Source: Gammaproteobacteria bacterium
GTDB lineage: Bacteria; Pseudomonadota; Gammaproteobacteria; GCF-002020875
Assembly: GCA_018648825.1 (NCBI GenBank)
Contig: JABGQL010000073.1
Coordinates: 2,118 to 53,164, forward strand
Direction of reading: 5' to 3'
DNA: 51,047 bases
The notes below the pieces were generated by a model, which saw only the letters and a list, made by a program, of their open reading frames with translations, was not told where the DNA came from and ran no database searches. Below, in pieces: positions 16,280 to 24,428 of this stretch. A program made the translations under genes and the position numbers. The stretch's first letter is position 1. Each line of letters starts with the position of its first letter.

Positions 16280-18259
16280 ATGCCCTCTTCGATTGCCTCC
16301 CACAAAAAGCCATTACTATCAAAAAAACAACTACTTGCGGCTGGCCTATTTGCCCTTCTGGCACTCTATCTAGCACTTATTGTCCCCACCATTGAGGTTG
16401 CATGGGTTAGCACTATTCTGGTGCTGACCATCTACCTGTTTGCGTTTGAAGTGGTCTCTGTGGATGTGGCTGCGATTACGGTGATGGTGCTGTTGGGGCT
16501 CACCACGCTGCTCGCTCCAATGATGGGGCTGGAGGCTGGGCTGGTTGATAACCGTCAGTTATTCAATGGCTTCTCCTCCAATGCGGTGATCTCCATTATT
16601 GCCGTGATGATCATTGGCGCGGGACTAGACCGTACCGGTATGATGAGTCGAGTGGCGACACTGATTCTCAACGTGGGAGGCACCACAGAGAAACGTATCA
16701 TCCCCATCATCTCCTCTACCGTTGGTTTTATCTCCTCCTTTATGCAGAACGTGGGCGCAGCTGCGCTGTTTTTGCCCGTGGTATCCCGTATCTCTGCCCG
16801 TTCAGGATTGCCGATGTCGCGGCTGTTGATGCCGATGGGCTTTACCGCGATTTTAGGCGGGACCATGACCATGGTCGGGTCCAGCCCCTTGATTCTGTTG
16901 AATGATCTGATTCTGGCCTCCAATCAGGCGCTTCCAGAGACACAGCAGATGGAGACTTGGGGGCTGTTCTCCGTTACTCCGGTGGGTGTTGCGCTGGTAT
17001 TGACCGGAATCGCCTACTTCATGGTTGCGGGTCGTTTTGTATTGCCAACCCATAGTGGAGAGGATGCCACGGTGAAGGGCGTTGATTCAATGCACTACTT
17101 TCATGAGGTCTATGGCGTTGACTATGGTATTCATGAGCTGGTGGTGGTTGATCAGAGCACCTTGGTTGGTAAACAGTTTGATGAAGTAGAGAATCGCTAT
17201 AGTGTGCGTATTATTGCAACCAAGTTGCCTGGAGAGGCACCTCGTGTAGGGCCGGGTGCATTGGCGCGTGATGTCGATATTCAGGCCGGTATGGTGCTGG
17301 GAGTGGTGGCAGAGCCTGCTCATCTGGAGCAATTTGTCTCCACCTTCCAGCTCAAGCAGCGCGATATGATGCGCACCTTCACCGAAGACCTCTCTCCGAA
17401 TAAATCGGGTATTGCAGAGGTGGTGATTCCTCCTCGTTCTGCGTTGATTGGTAAGAGTGCACGTGATCTCTGGATGCGTAAAATCTATGGTTTGGCGATG
17501 GTGGGGCTGCACCGTAATGGTGAAACTTTGCGAGAAGGGGATGATGTACGTAACCAGCCACTGATGGCAGGGGATACGTTGATGGTTCACACCTCATGGC
17601 GAGATCTTGAGCGTATCGAGAAGGATCGTGACTTTGTGGTGGTGACTACGGAGTTTCCACGTGAAGAGGAGATGCGTCCCCATAAAATTCTGCCAGCGGC
17701 CATTTTCTTCGGCATTGCACTGTTTATGGTGCTGTTTACCGATATTCGCCTCTCGGTAGCGTTGTTAACTGGAGCCATGGGGATGGTGCTGAGTGGGGTC
17801 TTGAGTATTGATGAGGCCTATGAGGCCGTGAGCTGGAAAACGGTCTTTCTGCTCGCCTCATTGATTCCTCTGGGGCTGGCGGTGGAGACCAGTGGTACCG
17901 CACGCTGGATTGCAGAGCAGGTGCTGGAGGTGGTTGGTGCTCAGCCGCTTTGGGTGATTCAGACTGCGATTGCGATATTGGCTACCTTCTTTACACTGGT
18001 GATGTCGAATGTGGGGGCAACGGTACTGCTGGTCCCCTTGGCGGTCAATATCGCAATTGGTGCGGGGGGTGACCCTGCTGTTTTTGCACTGACAGTGGCG
18101 ATCGCAACCTCCAACTCCTTCCTGATTCCGACGCATCAGGTGAATGCGCTGATTATGGGGCCTGCAGGATATCGCGTGGCTGACTTTATCCGCGCAGGCG
18201 GGGTGATGACGGTGCTGTTTATTGTGGTGCAGATTACTGCAATGAGCCTCTTCTTTTGA
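16280..18259 (+). CDS. SLC13/DASS-type permease with two TrkA_C (RCK_C) domains
   Basis: 659 residues. Two sets of membrane helices (about 15-265 and 465-659) flank a cytoplasmic part with two TrkA_C-like domains, near 270-340 (GIHELVVVDQSTLVGKQFDEVE) and 375-450 (EVVIPPRSALIGKSARDLWMRK). Internal repeats such as MQNVGAAALFLPV and MSNVGATVLLVPLAV are the re-entrant substrate-site hairpins of the divalent anion:sodium symporter superfamily. Proteins of this layout usually import sulfate-like or dicarboxylate anions. It lies immediately upstream of the peroxidase/Rieske/molybdopterin operon, so an oxyanion such as iodate, molybdate or sulfate is conceivable, but the substrate cannot be read from sequence. 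The start lacks a clear ribosome site. Confidence 0.75.
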   Translation: MPSSIASHKKPLLSKKQLLAAGLFALLALYLALIVPTIEVAWVSTILVLTIYLFAFEVVSVDVAAITVMVLLGLTTLLAPMMGLEAGLVDNRQLFNGFSSNAVISIIAVMIIGAGLDRTGMMSRVATLILNVGGTTEKRIIPIISSTVGFISSFMQNVGAAALFLPVVSRISARSGLPMSRLLMPMGFTAILGGTMTMVGSSPLILLNDLILASNQALPETQQMETWGLFSVTPVGVALVLTGIAYFMVAGRFVLPTHSGEDATVKGVDSMHYFHEVYGVDYGIHELVVVDQSTLVGKQFDEVENRYSVRIIATKLPGEAPRVGPGALARDVDIQAGMVLGVVAEPAHLEQFVSTFQLKQRDMMRTFTEDLSPNKSGIAEVVIPPRSALIGKSARDLWMRKIYGLAMVGLHRNGETLREGDDVRNQPLMAGDTLMVHTSWRDLERIEKDRDFVVVTTEFPREEEMRPHKILPAAIFFGIALFMVLFTDIRLSVALLTGAMGMVLSGVLSIDEAYEAVSWKTVFLLASLIPLGLAVETSGTARWIAEQVLEVVGAQPLWVIQTAIAILATFFTLVMSNVGATVLLVPLAVNIAIGAGGDPAVFALTVAIATSNSFLIPTHQVNALIMGPAGYRVADFIRAGGVMTVLFIVVQITAMSLFF

Positions 18260-18283
18260 TCTTTGGCTGGCGGGGGAGAGTGG

Positions 18284-18310
18284 TGAGAACGAATTGTTCA
18301 ATCGTTCTCA
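18284..18310. promoter_or_regulatory. 27-base perfect inverted repeat containing candidate operator copy 3
   Basis: Arms TGAGAACGA/TCGTTCTCA are perfect, with a nine-base spacer. Inside, 18286-18300 reads AGAACGAATTGTTCA, the N5 half-site palindrome seen before the oxidase module, with one mismatch. There is no T-run, so an operator is more likely than a terminator for the upstream permease. Confidence 0.55.
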
Positions 18311-18338
18311 AGTAATCCTAAGGGGGTATAGGAGAAAG

Positions 18339-18353
18339 TGAACAAAATGTTCA
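18339..18353. promoter_or_regulatory. Candidate operator copy 4 (TGAACAAAATGTTCA)
   Basis: 15-base palindrome TGAACA-N3-TGTTCA with perfect half-sites. Its centre is 53 bp from copy 3, almost the same spacing as the pair at 9419/9474, and it lies about 195 bases before the first peroxidase gene. The remaining 288-base gap (18260-18547) is AT-rich and otherwise featureless. Confidence 0.6.
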
Positions 18354-18547
18354 TTGCTCATCAATGCTGAACTCTGTTTATAGGTTTTATTTGTTTGTAA
18401 TTAATTGTTGTTAAAGTAAAAAAAGTTTCTCTTCTGCTCTGGCATAGAAGCTGCAGTCAATACCTGCGGTTTTTTCTATCAGATGACATTCATGCCATCT
18501 GGTAGGCCAATTGAATGATTTGTCCAACCATACAATGGAGAAACAAT

Positions 18548-19687
18548 ATGGGAGAACGACGAACAATAGTTCGAGGAGCAGTTGCAACTGCAGTTGCACT
18601 GGGCTTGAGTGTCGGTGTGTCTACATCGGTAACTGCGGGGTCACACGGCCCGGTAGCGAAGATTGATGTGAATGCTGCGAAAGCAGAGCTTGGAAAACGA
18701 CTTTTCTTTGATCGCCGCCTGTCAGGTGATGCTGGTATTTCCTGTTCAGACTGTCACAGTCCAGATCATGGCTACGGCAGTAAGGAGGCCCTCTCTCCGG
18801 GATATCCAGGTAATGGACATTTCCGTAATGCGCCATCGCTGTTGAACACCGCGCACAAGAAGACTTGGATGCATGATGGTCGTCTCGGAACCAATTTGAA
18901 TGATGTGACTCGTGAGATGCTCACTGAGGACTACATCATGAATATGGATATGCGGATGATGCAGGAGCGCGTTAAGCAGGACTCTGAGTATCTGGCGCTC
19001 TATAAGGCTGCAGGGATGAATGAGCCTTCCAATGGCAATATTCGCAAGTTGTTGCCAGAGTATATGAAGACCCTAACCACCCGCAATGCGCCAGTAGACA
19101 GTGGCACCATGAGTGCTGCAGCACAGCGTGGCGAAGCGATTTTTGATGGTAAAGGCAACTGTAATAGCTGCCATACCGGAGCGCTCTACTCTGATGGCAA
19201 GCGCCACAACACGGGTGTTCCTGAGAATCTGGATGTGTTCATGGACCCTATGAACCATCAGGCCTATCTCGCCTATGGTATCGGTATGGGGGTAGAGAAT
19301 ATCTTCAACACCAAACGTGATATCGGTGCAGCGGTTCAGAGCCATGAAGCTGATGGTTCAGATATCGGCACCTTTATGACTCCACAGCTACGTGGCCTCA
19401 AGTATAGCGCCCCTTACATGCATAACGGCATGATGGCGACACTGGCTGATGTGGTTGATTTCTACAATCAGGGCGGTGGGGCAGATAGCCACAAGAGTGC
19501 AATGCTGAAGCCACTGCGTTTGACCGATGGTGAGAAGGGCGATCTGGTTGCATACCTAGAGGCACTTTCTGGTGATGCACTAACCGGTTCTGAGTTTGTC
19601 TGGAGTAAGCCATACCCTGCTGAGTATGAGGTGATTCCAAACTGGACTCAGGTGGATAACCGCACCCGTGCGCCAATCAAGAAATAA
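18548..19687 (+). CDS. Periplasmic dihaem cytochrome c peroxidase family protein (IdrP1-like)
   Basis: 379 residues from ATG 18548, chosen for GGAG seven bases upstream and the proper signal peptide that follows (about 1-30, ending STSVTA). Two heme c sites, CSDCH 66-70 and CNSCH 205-209, sit in a MauG/bacterial cytochrome c peroxidase fold (AELGKRLFFDRRLSGD, TPQLRGLKYSAPYMHNGMMATL). BCCP enzymes reduce H2O2 with cytochrome c electrons. First gene of a four-gene operon with a second dihaem peroxidase, a Rieske protein and an AioA-family enzyme, the gene set of iodate reductase loci, where such proteins are thought to remove H2O2 or reactive by-products. The IdrP1/IdrP2 labels for the two paralogues are provisional. 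Confidence 0.78.
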   Translation: MGERRTIVRGAVATAVALGLSVGVSTSVTAGSHGPVAKIDVNAAKAELGKRLFFDRRLSGDAGISCSDCHSPDHGYGSKEALSPGYPGNGHFRNAPSLLNTAHKKTWMHDGRLGTNLNDVTREMLTEDYIMNMDMRMMQERVKQDSEYLALYKAAGMNEPSNGNIRKLLPEYMKTLTTRNAPVDSGTMSAAAQRGEAIFDGKGNCNSCHTGALYSDGKRHNTGVPENLDVFMDPMNHQAYLAYGIGMGVENIFNTKRDIGAAVQSHEADGSDIGTFMTPQLRGLKYSAPYMHNGMMATLADVVDFYNQGGGADSHKSAMLKPLRLTDGEKGDLVAYLEALSGDALTGSEFVWSKPYPAEYEVIPNWTQVDNRTRAPIKK

Positions 19688-19705
19688 GCGATCAGGAGAT
19701 TGAAT

Positions 19706-20965
19706 ATGTTTGAAAAGAGAAAGACAAACCCAATCGCCGTTGCGGTCGCATTGGGCGCCACATTGATGGCAGGTTGCACCTCAGCAACCACATCCGTCTC
19801 TACCACTCCGGCCGCTACTGCGGCACCGGTGCAGGTGGCGATGAATGGAACCCCGACGATGGCTTCAGGAGTTGTTGCTGCGGGTGGTGAAAATAATCCG
19901 CCTCTGGCAGCGTTGGGTCCTGTGCCGGTACCTCCAGATAACCCCCAGAGTGCAGCCAAGGTTGAGTTGGGCAAGATGTTGTTCTTCGAGCCAGCGGTCG
20001 GTGGTGATACCTCCACGCCTTGTTCTGCCTGTCATGACCCAGATCAGGGTTGGGGCTGGGCAGAGGATATCTCTCGTGGATATCCAGGCACCGTTCACTG
20101 GCGTAACAGCCAGACTGTGGTGAACTCTGCCTACTATCCTCGTCTGTTCTGGGCCTCCTCGGTCTCTTCACTAGAGGCGCAGGCCAAGTCTGCTGCAGGT
20201 GGTGCGGTTGCAGGTAATGCCGAGTTTGATATCGTTGAGGCGCGTCTGGCACTGATGCCAGAGTATCGTCAGCGTTTCAACGAAGTATTTGGTGATGAGT
20301 TCCCGCTCTACCGCAACGCCTTCCGTGCGATTGCGGCCTTTGAGCGTGCCGAGCTGGTACAGCGTGATGCACCGATTGATAACTACTTCAATGGTGACAA
20401 GAGCGCGTTGAGCGAAGAGCAGCTGCGCGGTATGGCGCTGTTTAACGGCAAGGCCAACTGTATTGAGTGTCACAACGGCCCAATGGCAACCGACTTCAGC
20501 TACTACAACATTGGTGTACCTACGCTGGAACGCTGGAAGGAGGATGGTCTGGCACAGATCACCTATCGCTATGAGATGTATGCGAAGGGTTCAAACGAAG
20601 AGATGTACAAGAACTACAAGGATGATCCAGGTTTCTACTTCCGTGACAAAAACAGCTGGAACAAGGGTAAATTCCGTACGCCGTCTCTGCGTTACACCGC
20701 ATATTCTGCGCCCTATATGCATAACGGCACCCTCAATTCGCTGGAAGAGGTCATTGACTTCTACAATGCGGGTGGTGGACACAATATGTTCTCCAAGAAC
20801 AAGTCCAAGCTGATTAAACCGCTGGGTCTGAATGATGCCGAGAAGGAAGATCTGTTGGCATTCCTCGAGGCCTTCTCGGGTGAAGAGATCGCAATTGATC
20901 GTCCTAAGATGCCTGACTATGCACCTCTGTTTACCAAGGCAGAGCTGATGATGGAGAAGAAATAA
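19706..20965 (+). CDS. Lipoprotein dihaem cytochrome c peroxidase family protein (IdrP2-like)
   Basis: 419 residues from ATG 19706 (AGGAG seven bases upstream; the in-frame TTG two codons earlier has no better site). The N terminus ends in a lipobox (LMAG-C24), so this paralogue should be lipid-anchored, unlike its soluble neighbour. A Thr/Ala/Pro-rich linker (25-80) leads to the BCCP/MauG domain with CSACH 106-110 and CIECH 252-256 and the TPSLRYTAYSAPYMHNGTL segment. Begins 18 bases after the first peroxidase; its TAA stop shares a base with the Rieske ATG. Inferred to handle peroxide or to exchange electrons with the Rieske/molybdopterin pair. Confidence 0.78.
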   Translation: MFEKRKTNPIAVAVALGATLMAGCTSATTSVSTTPAATAAPVQVAMNGTPTMASGVVAAGGENNPPLAALGPVPVPPDNPQSAAKVELGKMLFFEPAVGGDTSTPCSACHDPDQGWGWAEDISRGYPGTVHWRNSQTVVNSAYYPRLFWASSVSSLEAQAKSAAGGAVAGNAEFDIVEARLALMPEYRQRFNEVFGDEFPLYRNAFRAIAAFERAELVQRDAPIDNYFNGDKSALSEEQLRGMALFNGKANCIECHNGPMATDFSYYNIGVPTLERWKEDGLAQITYRYEMYAKGSNEEMYKNYKDDPGFYFRDKNSWNKGKFRTPSLRYTAYSAPYMHNGTLNSLEEVIDFYNAGGGHNMFSKNKSKLIKPLGLNDAEKEDLLAFLEAFSGEEIAIDRPKMPDYAPLFTKAELMMEKK

Positions 20966-21576
20966 TGAGTGAATCAGTAACTATCGGTAAAAAGAGCCGA
21001 GAGGACCAGACCGCAGGAGAGCACGGCAAGTGCATGCTCAACCGTCGTCAGTTCTTGATGTACAGTGGTGCAACGGCAGCAACGGCCAGCACCGTATCTC
21101 TTACTCTGTTCCCAGGTACTGCCAAGGCAGCACAGGCCAAGGCACGTGTGGTTGGTTATCCACGTAAGCTGGTGGGCAAGTTGAGTGAGATGAAGGATAA
21201 CGTCCCTGCGGTCATCAACTACCCAGATGATGGCAAGAACTCCATGGCGACCATGGTCAAGACTGGTGTCAAGTGTGGCGGCGGTGTCGGAGCGCAGCGT
21301 GATCTGGTTGCCTTCAGTGCGCTTTGTACACATCAGGGCGGCCCGCTATTGGGTCGTTACAGAGTGGTGGATGAGCACCGGATCATGGGCTCTTGCCCAC
21401 TCCACCTCTCCACCTACGACGTAACCCGTCATGGAATCATCATCTCTGGTCAGGCTTATGAGAGTCTGCCGCAGGTCCTGTTGGAGCTGGATGGAGACGA
21501 TATCTATGCAGTAGGGATGATGGGATTGATCTACGGCCGTAACCAGAACCTCATGTCTGATACGACGGAATCTTAA
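20965..21576 (+). CDS. idrB: Tat-exported Rieske iron-sulfur subunit (IdrB/AioB-like)
   Basis: 203 residues. A twin-arginine signal (NRRQFLMYSGATAATASTVS, RR at 27-28) follows an unusually long 26-residue hydrophilic leader. The 2Fe-2S ligands are C121-T-H123 and C144-P-L-H147. The residue after CTHQG is Gly (CTHQGGP), where disulfide-bearing Rieske proteins have Cys, so the stabilising disulfide appears to be absent. AioB and IdrB are the small subunits that carry the catalytic partner through Tat, consistent with the lack of a signal on the next gene. It overlaps the preceding stop by one base and is followed 13 bases later by the catalytic gene. The symbol rests on operon context. Confidence 0.8.
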   Translation: MSESVTIGKKSREDQTAGEHGKCMLNRRQFLMYSGATAATASTVSLTLFPGTAKAAQAKARVVGYPRKLVGKLSEMKDNVPAVINYPDDGKNSMATMVKTGVKCGGGVGAQRDLVAFSALCTHQGGPLLGRYRVVDEHRIMGSCPLHLSTYDVTRHGIIISGQAYESLPQVLLELDGDDIYAVGMMGLIYGRNQNLMSDTTES

Positions 21577-21589
21577 GGAGAATTAAAGA

Positions 21590-24283
21590 ATGGCTACTAA
21601 TTATTATCTTCCAGAAGACTCCGCACCATTGCCACCCAAGCATGCGGATGTCCTGACTACAGCCTGCGACTACTGTATTGTCGCCTGTGGCTACAAGGTC
21701 TATCGCTGGCCTGTCGGTTCCGGTGACGGGGGGCCAATGGCATCTGAAAATGCCTTTAACCAGGACTTCCCAGCCAGCGCACTGCAAAACTGGGTTGCTC
21801 CGGCACAGCACAATGTGGTGATCCATAACGGTCGTCCACACAATGTGATCGTGGTTCCGGATAAAGATACGGAAGCAGTAAACAAGAATGGTGACTCCTC
21901 CATGCGTGGTGGTCTGTTGGCAGCCAAGTGCTACAACCCCAAGACTCCAACGCGTGATCGTCTCACCAACCCACTGGTGCGTATCAACGGTACACTACAG
22001 CCAGTGAGCTGGGACTTCGCACTGGATATCGCTGCGGAGGTGGGTCGCTATGTGATCAAGAATCACGGCGCCAACGCCTACTCCGTGAAGACCTTCTCCT
22101 ACCAGTATCTGGAGAACACCTACGCGATCAAGAAGTATGCACGTCGTAATGTAAATACTGCATCCTTCACCTTCCACGACACCCCATCGGATGTAACCTC
22201 GACTCCAGGCTTCCGTGATGCTGGGTTTGATAACTTCGGTCCATCGTATGATGACTGGGGTGATGCCGATGTACTGCAGATTCATGGTACGGACCCTTAC
22301 GAGACCAAGACCATCATCTATACGCAGTTCATCAAGCCTGCGATTGAACGTGGCATGAAGACCATCTGGTTGAATCCTCGTGAGACGGCCGGTATCGCCT
22401 ATGCCAATAGTAAGGGGCCGGATCAGACCATCCACTTCCAGCTGACACTCGGCACCGATACGGTACTGATGGGGGCAATTGCCCGTGTTATCTGTGAGAA
22501 CGGCTGGGAAGACTCCGACTGGGTTAAGAACTGGGTCAACAGCAAGTGGGAGACCTCTTCAGGCTTCGGTCAGGGTACCCGTAATACCCCTTGGCAGTGG
22601 CGTACCACTTGGGGCATGTTCCAGGTTAAGGGCGGCTTCAAGGGCTACAGCAAATGGGTACAGTCCAAGGATGAGTATAAGGTAGAGAACGCCGCGAAGA
22701 TCTGTGATGTTCCTGCTGCAGATATCATCAAGGCGGCGGAATGGCTTACCAATAAGGGTAAGGGCACCAAGGCCTCCTTCGGTATTGAGAAGGGGTACTA
22801 CTGGTCGAACAACACCGGTAACACCAATGCGGTCTCTTCACTGGCAACCATCTGTGGTGCTGGCGGACGTCCGGGTCAAGTTGTGGGTCGCTTCGGTGGT
22901 CACCAACGTGGTGGTGCAGGTGGCGGTAGCTATCCGCGCAACAAGTCTCCAGAAAAGCGTCCAGGTCGTCGTCGTCGTTCACTCGATACCGATCGTTACC
23001 TGATCTCTGGTCATACCCGTTTTGCTCACGTAATCGGTACCACCTGGATTCAGGCGATGACCGGTTCACAGAGCTTGTACAGTAAATTCCATGAGCTGGT
23101 GCTGGCCAATCCAAATCAGGTCAACTCCTACGATAAGCAGGAGATCATCGAGACCCTGAAGCGTCGTGCAGATTCAGGCGGTATGGTGGTGATCAATCAG
23201 GATATCTATCTGCGTGATCCGATCGGTGCCCGTTTTGCCGATGTGATCTTCCCAGCAGCAACCTGGGGTGAGACTGACTTTACCCGTTCCAACGGTGAGC
23301 GTCGTCTGCGTATCTACAACCAGTTCTACGATGCACCAGGACAGGCGAAACCAGATTGGTGGATCATCGCTGGAATGGCGAGCCGAATGGGTTATGAAGG
23401 CTTTGACTGGAAAAATGCCAATGAGGTTGCAGAGGAGTCATCACGCTCCAGCCGTGGTAACCGTAAGGCGTACCATATGGTCAAGGTTGCGGCACACCGT
23501 GAGGGTAAAACCTTCCATGAGAAGATGCGTGAATTCGGTACCACCGGTATCCAGGGGCCAACGGTCTATAACTACAAGACCGGTGAGCTGACAGGAACCA
23601 AGCGTCTGCACGACACCACCATTACCGAGGAGATGTGTGAGAAGCGTGGTGTCTACCAGGGTGCCAATATGACCAACAAGAAGATGACACACTTCAACTC
23701 GCAGACGGGTAAGGTCAATATCCAGAAGCATCCATGGAAACTGTTCTCAGACTTCCACGAGTGGTTGTCACCTAAGGGTGATGAGCTCTGGTTCTCCAAT
23801 GGTCGAATCAATGAGATTTGGCAGTCGGGCTTCGATGATGTTGAGCGTCGTCCATATGTCACCCAACGCTGGCCTGAGAACTGGGTCGAGATTCACCCTG
23901 ATGATGCCAAGGCTCGCGGTATTGAGTCTGGTGATCAGGTGATGCTCTACTCTGATCGTGTGGTCGAGTCGAAGGATACCATTCTGGGTGTACATGGGGA
24001 TGACTTCCAGTTCTCCACATTGATGAAGAATGGCCACCTCAAGTTCACCAAAGCTGCGGTAACGGCAGTTGCAGTGATTGCACCTCACCTGAAGAAGGGG
24101 ATGATGTACGGCAATATGCTGGATATGCGTCAGCCCAATAACTCGTTGCAGAACCGCGTGGTCGATCAGATCAGTGGTAACTACAACTACAAGATGGGTG
24201 TGGCTAAAGTGAAGAAGATCGGCGAATCGCAGTACAAGAAGGAGTTCCGCTCCATGTCTTGGGCGCCTCGTAATGTGATCTAG
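21590..24283 (+). CDS. idrA: AioA-family molybdopterin oxidoreductase, candidate iodate reductase catalytic subunit
   Basis: 897 residues, no signal peptide, ribosome site AAGGAG. The cluster motif C26-x2-C29-x3-C33-G fits the 3Fe-4S site of arsenite-oxidase-type DMSO reductase enzymes, and the opening (CDYCIVACGYKVYRWPVG) is clearly AioA-like. At the arsenite pocket, as I recall it for A. faecalis AioA (His195, Glu203, Arg419, His423), this protein keeps H196, R434 and H438 but has S204 in place of Glu. It is longer than AioA (about 830). A basic stretch (KRPGRRRRS, about 456-464) follows the GGHQ motif. With two dihaem peroxidases and a Rieske gene in the operon, iodate reductase (IdrA) is the best call. 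A divergent arsenite oxidase or an enzyme for another oxyanion remains possible. Should be periplasmic, exported with the Rieske subunit. Confidence 0.75.
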   Translation: MATNYYLPEDSAPLPPKHADVLTTACDYCIVACGYKVYRWPVGSGDGGPMASENAFNQDFPASALQNWVAPAQHNVVIHNGRPHNVIVVPDKDTEAVNKNGDSSMRGGLLAAKCYNPKTPTRDRLTNPLVRINGTLQPVSWDFALDIAAEVGRYVIKNHGANAYSVKTFSYQYLENTYAIKKYARRNVNTASFTFHDTPSDVTSTPGFRDAGFDNFGPSYDDWGDADVLQIHGTDPYETKTIIYTQFIKPAIERGMKTIWLNPRETAGIAYANSKGPDQTIHFQLTLGTDTVLMGAIARVICENGWEDSDWVKNWVNSKWETSSGFGQGTRNTPWQWRTTWGMFQVKGGFKGYSKWVQSKDEYKVENAAKICDVPAADIIKAAEWLTNKGKGTKASFGIEKGYYWSNNTGNTNAVSSLATICGAGGRPGQVVGRFGGHQRGGAGGGSYPRNKSPEKRPGRRRRSLDTDRYLISGHTRFAHVIGTTWIQAMTGSQSLYSKFHELVLANPNQVNSYDKQEIIETLKRRADSGGMVVINQDIYLRDPIGARFADVIFPAATWGETDFTRSNGERRLRIYNQFYDAPGQAKPDWWIIAGMASRMGYEGFDWKNANEVAEESSRSSRGNRKAYHMVKVAAHREGKTFHEKMREFGTTGIQGPTVYNYKTGELTGTKRLHDTTITEEMCEKRGVYQGANMTNKKMTHFNSQTGKVNIQKHPWKLFSDFHEWLSPKGDELWFSNGRINEIWQSGFDDVERRPYVTQRWPENWVEIHPDDAKARGIESGDQVMLYSDRVVESKDTILGVHGDDFQFSTLMKNGHLKFTKAAVTAVAVIAPHLKKGMMYGNMLDMRQPNNSLQNRVVDQISGNYNYKMGVAKVKKIGESQYKKEFRSMSWAPRNVI

Positions 24284-24307
24284 CCTAGGATTGTTGTAAT
24301 CCTGATG

Positions 24308-24339
24308 CCCCTGACGGAGTTCTCTGTCAGGGGTTTTTT
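24308..24339 (+). terminator. Intrinsic terminator of the idr-like operon
   Basis: Perfect stem CCCCTGAC/GTCAGGGG around a 10-base loop, followed directly by six T residues, 24 bases after the catalytic-subunit stop. This is the clearest terminator in the window. Confidence 0.9.
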
Positions 24340-24376
24340 ACGTAAAGATGTAACAGTTATGCAATATTCTGTAATG

Positions 24377-24390
24377 TTGATTACAATCAA
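24377..24390. promoter_or_regulatory. FNR/ANR/DNR-type box TTGATTACAATCAA
   Basis: Perfect match to the FNR/DNR consensus TTGAT-N4-ATCAA. A possible -10 element (TATAGA, 24411-24416) lies 27 bases from its centre, which would put the box near -40 as in class II FNR activation. The chemoreceptor ATG is only 39 bases downstream, so the transcript leader would be very short. Suggests induction under low O2 or by NO/nitrite. Confidence 0.75.
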
Positions 24391-24428
24391 ACAATCCTTA
24401 ACTTTCTATCTATAGAATTAGTGACACT

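Noticed and set aside
9419..18353. LexA or FNR boxes at the two shared-operator regions
   Set aside because: Gram-positive-type LexA boxes are CGAAC-N4-GTTCG and FNR boxes TTGAT-N4-ATCAA; the sites here have a five-base spacer and different half-sites.
21590..24283. Plain arsenite oxidase (AioA) annotation
   Set aside because: The family match is clear, but the pocket Glu is absent, the protein is longer, and AioBA loci do not normally carry two dihaem peroxidases. Kept only as an alternative in the entry.
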